From an uncultured Pseudoflavonifractor sp. (GTDB lineage Bacteria; Bacillota; Clostridia; Oscillospirales; Oscillospiraceae), in contig CANRZY010000011.1 of NCBI GenBank assembly GCA_947644625.1, positions 1 to 35,006 of the forward strand: DNA of 35,006 nt. Reading direction: 5' to 3'. How positions within the stretch are numbered: position 1 is the stretch's first letter; each line of letters opens with the position of its first letter. Shown here piece after piece: positions 30,720 through 35,006 of the stretch. Under the pieces are notes generated by a model. The model was not told where the DNA came from. It did not search any database and worked only from the letters and a program-made list of their open reading frames with translations. Made by a program: the position numbers and the translations under genes.

Positions 30720-32213
30720 ATGATCGACAAAGCTATTGGTCAGCTTGCCGCCTACTGTGAACAAACGGGACTTATTGCTCCTGAGGAGCGTTTATGGGCT
30801 ATCAATACCATTCTGGATACCTTAAAGCTGGATGGCTACACTCCCTCCAAAGAAGAGACCGCCTCTCAGGCGTTGGCCTCTATTTTGGATGAACTGCTGG
30901 ATGACGCCTACCAGCGCGGTGTACTGACGGAAAACTCCGTGGTCTACCGGGATTTGTTCGATACCGAGATCATGGGGCGCCTCACCCCCCGGCCCAGCCA
31001 GGTCATAGAGCGGTTCCAGACTCTGTACCGGCAAGATCCAAAGACGGCCACCGACTGGTACTATACTTTCAGTCAGGACACCAACTATATCCGCCGGGAC
31101 CGGATCGCCAAGGACGTGAAGTGGAAGGCTCCCACAGAATATGGCGAGTTGGACATCACCATTAACCTCTCCAAGCCGGAAAAGGATCCCAAGGCCATCG
31201 CCGCCGCCAAAAATCTGCCGGCCTCCGCATATCCCCGGTGCCTGCTCTGCGTAGAGAACGAAGGTTATGCGGGCCGGGTGAACCACCCCGCCCGGCAGAA
31301 TCACCGTATTATACCTATCACCATCAACGGTTCCCCCTGGTTTTTACAATATTCTCCCTATGTCTACTATAACGAGCATTGCATCTGCTTTAACCGGGAA
31401 CACGTTCCCATGAAGATCGACAGAGCCTGCTTTGGAAAGCTGTTGGATTTTGTAGGTCAGTTTCCCCATTACTTTGTAGGCTCCAATGCGGACCTTCCCA
31501 TTGTCGGCGGCTCTATTCTGGCCCACGACCATTTCCAGGGTGGACATTACACCTTCCCCATGGAGGTCTCTCCTGTCGAAACCTCCTTCTCCTTCCCCGG
31601 CTTTGAAGATGTAACGGCAGGGATCGTCAAATGGCCCATGTCGGTGATCCGTCTGAACGCCCAGGATCCCCAGCGTCTCATTGACCTGGCAGATAGGATC
31701 CTTTCCTCCTGGCGGGGATATACCGACAAGGACGCCTTCATCTTTGCCAAGACGGACGGCGAGCCCCACAACACCATCACCCCCATTGCCCGCCGCCGGG
31801 GAGACGCCTATGAGTTGGACCTGGTGCTGCGGAACAACATTACCACTGAGGAGCATCCTCTGGGAGTCTACCACCCCCATGCCGAGCTTCACCATATCAA
31901 GAAGGAAAATATCGGCCTGATCGAGGTCATGGGACTGGCCGTTCTCCCGGCCCGCCTGAAGGAGGAGCTGTCGGCGGTGGCGCAATGCCTCGCCCAGGGA
32001 AAAGATCTCCGAAGCGACGAGCTCACCGCCAAGCACGCCGGTTGGGCAGAGGCTTTTGGGCGCAAGTACACCATCACAGCAGAAAACGCACTGGATATCG
32101 TAAAGACAGAAACCGGCGTAGTCTTTGCCCAGGTATTGGAGCATGCCGGCGTTTACAAGCGGGACCCAGAGGGAAAAGCCGCCTTCCTTCGCTTTTTAGA
32201 GAGTGTACGGTAA
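30720..32213 (+). CDS. galT: UDP-glucose--hexose-1-phosphate uridylyltransferase, Firmicutes-type, 497 aa
   Basis: GalT swaps UMP between UDP-glucose and galactose-1-phosphate. This is the long Firmicutes-type enzyme (about 490-500 residues), not the ~350-residue type of E. coli. Visible signatures are RVNHPARQNHRIIPI, PWFLQYSPYVYYNEHCICF, HVPMKIDRACFGKLLDFV, the active-site region GGSILAHDHFQGGHYTFPME, and RNNITTEEHPLGVYHPHAELHHIKKENIG (seen in parts). AAGGAG lies nine bases before the ATG. It is the second gene of galK-galT and ends before a bidirectional terminator. Confidence 0.96.
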   Translation: MIDKAIGQLAAYCEQTGLIAPEERLWAINTILDTLKLDGYTPSKEETASQALASILDELLDDAYQRGVLTENSVVYRDLFDTEIMGRLTPRPSQVIERFQTLYRQDPKTATDWYYTFSQDTNYIRRDRIAKDVKWKAPTEYGELDITINLSKPEKDPKAIAAAKNLPASAYPRCLLCVENEGYAGRVNHPARQNHRIIPITINGSPWFLQYSPYVYYNEHCICFNREHVPMKIDRACFGKLLDFVGQFPHYFVGSNADLPIVGGSILAHDHFQGGHYTFPMEVSPVETSFSFPGFEDVTAGIVKWPMSVIRLNAQDPQRLIDLADRILSSWRGYTDKDAFIFAKTDGEPHNTITPIARRRGDAYELDLVLRNNITTEEHPLGVYHPHAELHHIKKENIGLIEVMGLAVLPARLKEELSAVAQCLAQGKDLRSDELTAKHAGWAEAFGRKYTITAENALDIVKTETGVVFAQVLEHAGVYKRDPEGKAAFLRFLESVR

Positions 32214-32262
32214 CTTTCTCTTCCAAACACTCCATATCATTTCATTTGTTTTACCTTACTAC

Positions 32263-32298
32263 AAAAGAGAGGGACGCCTAAAGGCGTCCCTCTCTTTT
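32263..32298. terminator. Bidirectional terminator between galT and mglC
   Basis: AAAAGAGAGGGACGCC (32263-32278) pairs perfectly with GGCGTCCCTCTCTTTT (32283-32298) around TAAA. Both strands end in TTTT, so it can stop the convergent galT and mglC transcripts. Confidence 0.93.
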
Positions 32299-32339
32299 GA
32301 ATATGTCCGTTTTGTTGCTTTAAACCCATATACAGGCGC

Positions 32340-33410
32340 TTATTTTTTGACCAGATACTTACGCATATCCAAGGCGCAGGCGAAGAGGATAATGCCGCCC
32401 TTGATTACATAGAACAGGTTCTGGTCAATTCCGATCATGTTCAGTCCTACAAAGATCAGGCGGAGCATCAGCACGCCGATAACCACGCCGCTGATCTTAC
32501 CAATGCCGCCGACGAAGGAGACGCCGCCAATGACGCAGGCCGCGATGGCGTCAGCCTCGTAGTTCAGGCCGGTGTTGGCGGTGTTGGACCCTACCCGCGC
32601 ACCCTCGATAAAGCCGGTAACGGCGTACATGGCTCCGGCCAGGGCAAAGACCAGAACGGTCGTCATAAACACATTGACGCCGGAAACCTTGGCCGCCTCT
32701 TCATTGGAGCCCAAGGCAAACATGTTCTTGCCAAAGGTGGTCTTGTTCCAGATAAACCACATCACTGCCACGCAGATCAGGGCAAACCACACATAGTTGG
32801 GAATGGGAGTACCCGCCACCTTGAACAGAGAGCCCTTAATAAAGTTGTTGTAGCTCTCATCCAGGCCGGAAATGGCCATGCCGCCGTTATTGCCCGCCTG
32901 CTGATAAAGAAGCAGGAAGGTGTAAACGATCAACTGCGTACCCAGGGTAACAATAAAGGGATGCATCTTGAACTTTGCCACAAAGAAGCCGTTGAACGCG
33001 CCGATGGCGGCGCCCACCAGCATAGCCGCGAGCAACACAAGAAGAACGGGAGGGGGCTCAAGGCCGACCCACATCTTATTGGCTGCTGTAACAGACTGAA
33101 GCAAAGAGGCGGAGATACAAGCGGTAATACCTACGATCCGGCCCGCGCTCAGGTCGGTACCGGCCAGCACGATACAGCCGCCCACGCCCAAAGCCGCAGG
33201 CAGATAGGCGCAGGTCTGGGACAGAATGTTGATGATGGAAGCGGGCTTAACAAAATTAGGGTTACGGATCGCCACAATAATAGCGGCGATAATCATAATG
33301 ATAATCAAGGCATTGTTGAGAAAACTATCCTTGATCCGGGCAGCGGTCCAAGGCTGCCGCGCGGCATTGGACTGGGCCTTATCGGCCAGGACTTTGGATT
33401 CTTTACTCAT
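32340..33410 (-). CDS. mglC: Galactose/methylgalactoside-type ABC transporter permease MglC, 356 aa
   Basis: This is the membrane subunit of a carbohydrate ABC importer of the MglC/RbsC class. After a soluble N-terminus of about 30 residues it has eight to ten hydrophobic segments. The family segments NPNFVKPASIINILSQT, GVGGCIVLAGTDLSAGRIVGI, GFFVAKFKMHPFIVTLGTQ and GRAI-like NMFALGSNEEAAKVSGVNV (the coupling EAA-type loop) are clear. A late DAIAACVIGGVSFVGGIGKI completes it. The long N-terminus and the adjacent gal genes favour MglC over RbsC. GAGGGGAAG precedes the ATG. It follows mglA by 17 bases. Confidence 0.92.
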   Translation of the reverse strand: MSKESKVLADKAQSNAARQPWTAARIKDSFLNNALIIIMIIAAIIVAIRNPNFVKPASIINILSQTCAYLPAALGVGGCIVLAGTDLSAGRIVGITACISASLLQSVTAANKMWVGLEPPPVLLVLLAAMLVGAAIGAFNGFFVAKFKMHPFIVTLGTQLIVYTFLLLYQQAGNNGGMAISGLDESYNNFIKGSLFKVAGTPIPNYVWFALICVAVMWFIWNKTTFGKNMFALGSNEEAAKVSGVNVFMTTVLVFALAGAMYAVTGFIEGARVGSNTANTGLNYEADAIAACVIGGVSFVGGIGKISGVVIGVLMLRLIFVGLNMIGIDQNLFYVIKGGIILFACALDMRKYLVKK

Positions 33411-33427
33411 AAATAGCTTCCCCTCTC

Positions 33428-34930
33428 TCAGACATATTTGGCCGCCAGGGTCAGGATCTCTTCCTGGCTGGTATTTTTCGCGTCCACCTCTCCTGCCAGC
33501 TGGCCGCCGGACATGACCAGGATCCGGTCACAAACGCCCAGCAGCTCCGGCATTTCGGAGGAAACCATAATGACCCCCTTGCCCTCCTTGGCAAGGTTGA
33601 TAATCAGCTCATAGATCTCATACTTGGCGCCCACGTCAATGCCGCGGGTGGGCTCGTCCAGAAGCAGAACCTCTGGCTTGGTCAGCAGCCAGCGGCCAAT
33701 AATGACCTTCTGCTGATTGCCGCCGGAGAGCGAACGGATCTGGGTCTTCTGGCTGGGAGTCTTGATATGCATGGCCTGAATAGACCAATCGGTATCCTCG
33801 CCCATCTTCTTATCGTTCAGGCAAATACCGCCCATCAGATAATTTTTCACGTTGGCAATGACCGTGTTATCCAAAATGCTCCGCACGCCAAAAATACCGG
33901 TGGCCCGGCGCTCCTCCGTGAGAAGGGCAAAGCCGTTTTTGATGGCCTCCTTGGGGCTCTTATTCTGGATCACTTTACCGTGGAGCGTGATCGTCCCGGT
34001 CCCATCCTTGGTCATGGCGCCAAATAAGTTTTCCAGCACCTCTGTCCGGCCGGAACCATCCAGTCCCGCAATGCCCAGGATCTCCCCGGCCCGGAGCTGG
34101 AAGCTGGCCTCCTTCAAGCGGGTATACTTCCCCGCCAGATGCTGCACATCCAGAATGACCTCCCCCGGAACATTTTCCTTGGGGGGGAAGCGGTTGGTAA
34201 GCTCCCGGCCCACCATAAGACGGATGATCTCCTCCATGGTCAGGTCCTTGGCCGGTTTGGTCGCCACATACTGACCGTCCCGCATAATGGTGACTTCATC
34301 GCTGATACGAAGGATCTCATCCATCTTGTGACTGATGTAGATAATACCGCAGCCCTTGTCCCGCAGCATATTGATAATACGGAACAAATGCTCCACTTCC
34401 GCTTCAGTAAGAGAGGATGTGGGTTCATCGAAAACGATGATCTTCGCATCATAGCTGACCGCCTTGGCGATCTCCACCATCTGCCGCTGAGAAACGGGCA
34501 GAGCAGACATGACTGCCCTGGGATTAACGGAAACACCCAGCTTCTCAAAGATCTTGTCCGTTTCCTCCCGCATCTTCTTTTCGCTGACCATAACGCCGCC
34601 CACCAGCGGGTAACGGCCCAGCCAAAGATTGTCCGTAACTGTCCGGGTCAGCGCCTGGTTCAACTCCTGGTGGACCATGGCCACCCCGTTTTCCAGCGCT
34701 TCCTTGGAGCTTTTAAAGTTGACCTCTTTCCCCTCCAGGGTGATCGTTCCCGAATCCTTGGAGTAGATGCCGAAAAGGCATTTCATCAACGTAGACTTAC
34801 CCGCGCCGTTCTCCCCCATCAAGGCGTGAACGGTACCGGGACGAACGGTGAGAGACACCTCATCCAGAGCCTTTACGCCGGGGAAAGCCTTACAGATCCC
34901 TTTCATTTCCAGCAATGCTGGCTGGCTCAT
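33428..34930 (-). CDS. mglA: Galactose/methylgalactoside-type ABC transporter ATP-binding protein MglA, 500 aa
   Basis: This is a tandem ABC ATPase. The first nucleotide-binding domain has Walker [10 protein letters not shown] (residues 39-47), signature [14 protein letters not shown] and Walker [12 protein letters not shown]. The second has a degenerate Walker A ([10 protein letters not shown]), signature [15 protein letters not shown] and Walker [13 protein letters not shown], the usual pattern for Mgl/Rbs/Ara-type importers. Its place beside mglC and the gal genes supports galactose or methylgalactoside as substrate. A perfect AGGAGGT lies eight bases before the ATG. The binding protein mglB is expected just beyond the right edge; the hairpin at 34960-35003 would separate it from mglA. 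Confidence 0.94.
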   Translation of the reverse strand: MSQPALLEMKGICKAFPGVKALDEVSLTVRPGTVHALMGENGAGKSTLMKCLFGIYSKDSGTITLEGKEVNFKSSKEALENGVAMVHQELNQALTRTVTDNLWLGRYPLVGGVMVSEKKMREETDKIFEKLGVSVNPRAVMSALPVSQRQMVEIAKAVSYDAKIIVFDEPTSSLTEAEVEHLFRIINMLRDKGCGIIYISHKMDEILRISDEVTIMRDGQYVATKPAKDLTMEEIIRLMVGRELTNRFPPKENVPGEVILDVQHLAGKYTRLKEASFQLRAGEILGIAGLDGSGRTEVLENLFGAMTKDGTGTITLHGKVIQNKSPKEAIKNGFALLTEERRATGIFGVRSILDNTVIANVKNYLMGGICLNDKKMGEDTDWSIQAMHIKTPSQKTQIRSLSGGNQQKVIIGRWLLTKPEVLLLDEPTRGIDVGAKYEIYELIINLAKEGKGVIMVSSEMPELLGVCDRILVMSGGQLAGEVDAKNTSQEEILTLAAKYV

Positions 34931-34959
34931 GTACGTTTACCTCCTTTGCGGTAGCCGAA

Positions 34960-35003
34960 GCTTCTGCCTGAATCTCGAAATGATCCGGGGTTCAGGAAGA
35001 AGC
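34960..35003 (-). other. Hairpin upstream of mglA, likely mglB-mglA intercistronic
   Basis: On the minus strand GCTTCTTCCTGAA pairs with TTCAGGCAGAAGC (12 of 13 pairs) around an 18-base loop. It ends about 30 bases before the mglA ATG and has no T-run. In binding-protein operons such hairpins often stabilise the upstream mRNA, so the binding protein is made in excess. That role is inferred, as mglB itself is outside the window. Confidence 0.6.
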
Positions 35004-35006
35004 CCC

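Overview
The window looks like chromosomal DNA from a GC-rich member of the Clostridia, most likely an Oscillospiraceae-type gut anaerobe. This is inferred from a PolC-type replicase, a split (two-subunit) transketolase, the Firmicutes-type galactose-1-phosphate uridylyltransferase, strong AGGAGG-like ribosome binding sites, and frequent TTG/GTG starts. No 16S gene or other species marker is present, so the genus is not fixed. Genes are tightly packed.

Layout. 1-7883 (minus strand) is one long core operon read pyrH-frr-uppS-cdsA-dxr-rseP-ispG-polC (polC runs off the left edge). It covers pyrimidine nucleotide and translation housekeeping, isoprenoid precursor and undecaprenyl phosphate synthesis, phospholipid activation, site-2 proteolysis and DNA replication. 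8042-9294 (minus) is a DUF951-hisC pair behind a perfect consensus promoter. It is divergent from an S1-domain RNA-binding protein (9431-10366, plus). 10413-12501 (minus) holds rarA/mgsA followed by two small membrane proteins (DUF4234, DUF2752). 12635-13450 (plus) is an unrecognised membrane protein. 13512-17600 (minus) holds glyA, a secreted WG-repeat plus SLH protein, and a small helix-hairpin-helix protein. nth (endonuclease III, 17690-18325, plus) ends inside a 277-bp palindromic, MITE-like element (18313-18589), followed by a DUF4230 membrane protein. 19441-23971 (minus) contains tsaE-tsaB-upp, the split transketolase and a Cof-type HAD phosphatase. 24089-25276 (plus) is an FtsW/RodA/SpoVE (SEDS) protein with an unusual active-site loop.

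25316-28003 is a low-GC accessory patch: a stand-alone Ser/Thr-type protein kinase (minus) abutted by a complete-looking IS3-family insertion sequence. It lies beside a tRNA-Gly(CCC) gene. 28173-34930 is a galactose utilisation locus: galM (minus) diverges from galK-galT (plus), and the MglA/MglC galactose-type ABC importer genes (minus) converge on them, with mglB presumably just beyond the right edge. Together these would import galactose, interconvert its anomers, phosphorylate it and exchange it with UDP-glucose. galE is not in this window.

I did not see a CRISPR array, prophage, toxin-antitoxin pair or recognisable multi-gene defence system. The best candidates for something undescribed are the three-way-junction palindromic element at the 3' end of nth, the orphan kinase next to the IS3 element, and the SEDS protein lacking the usual catalytic aspartate.
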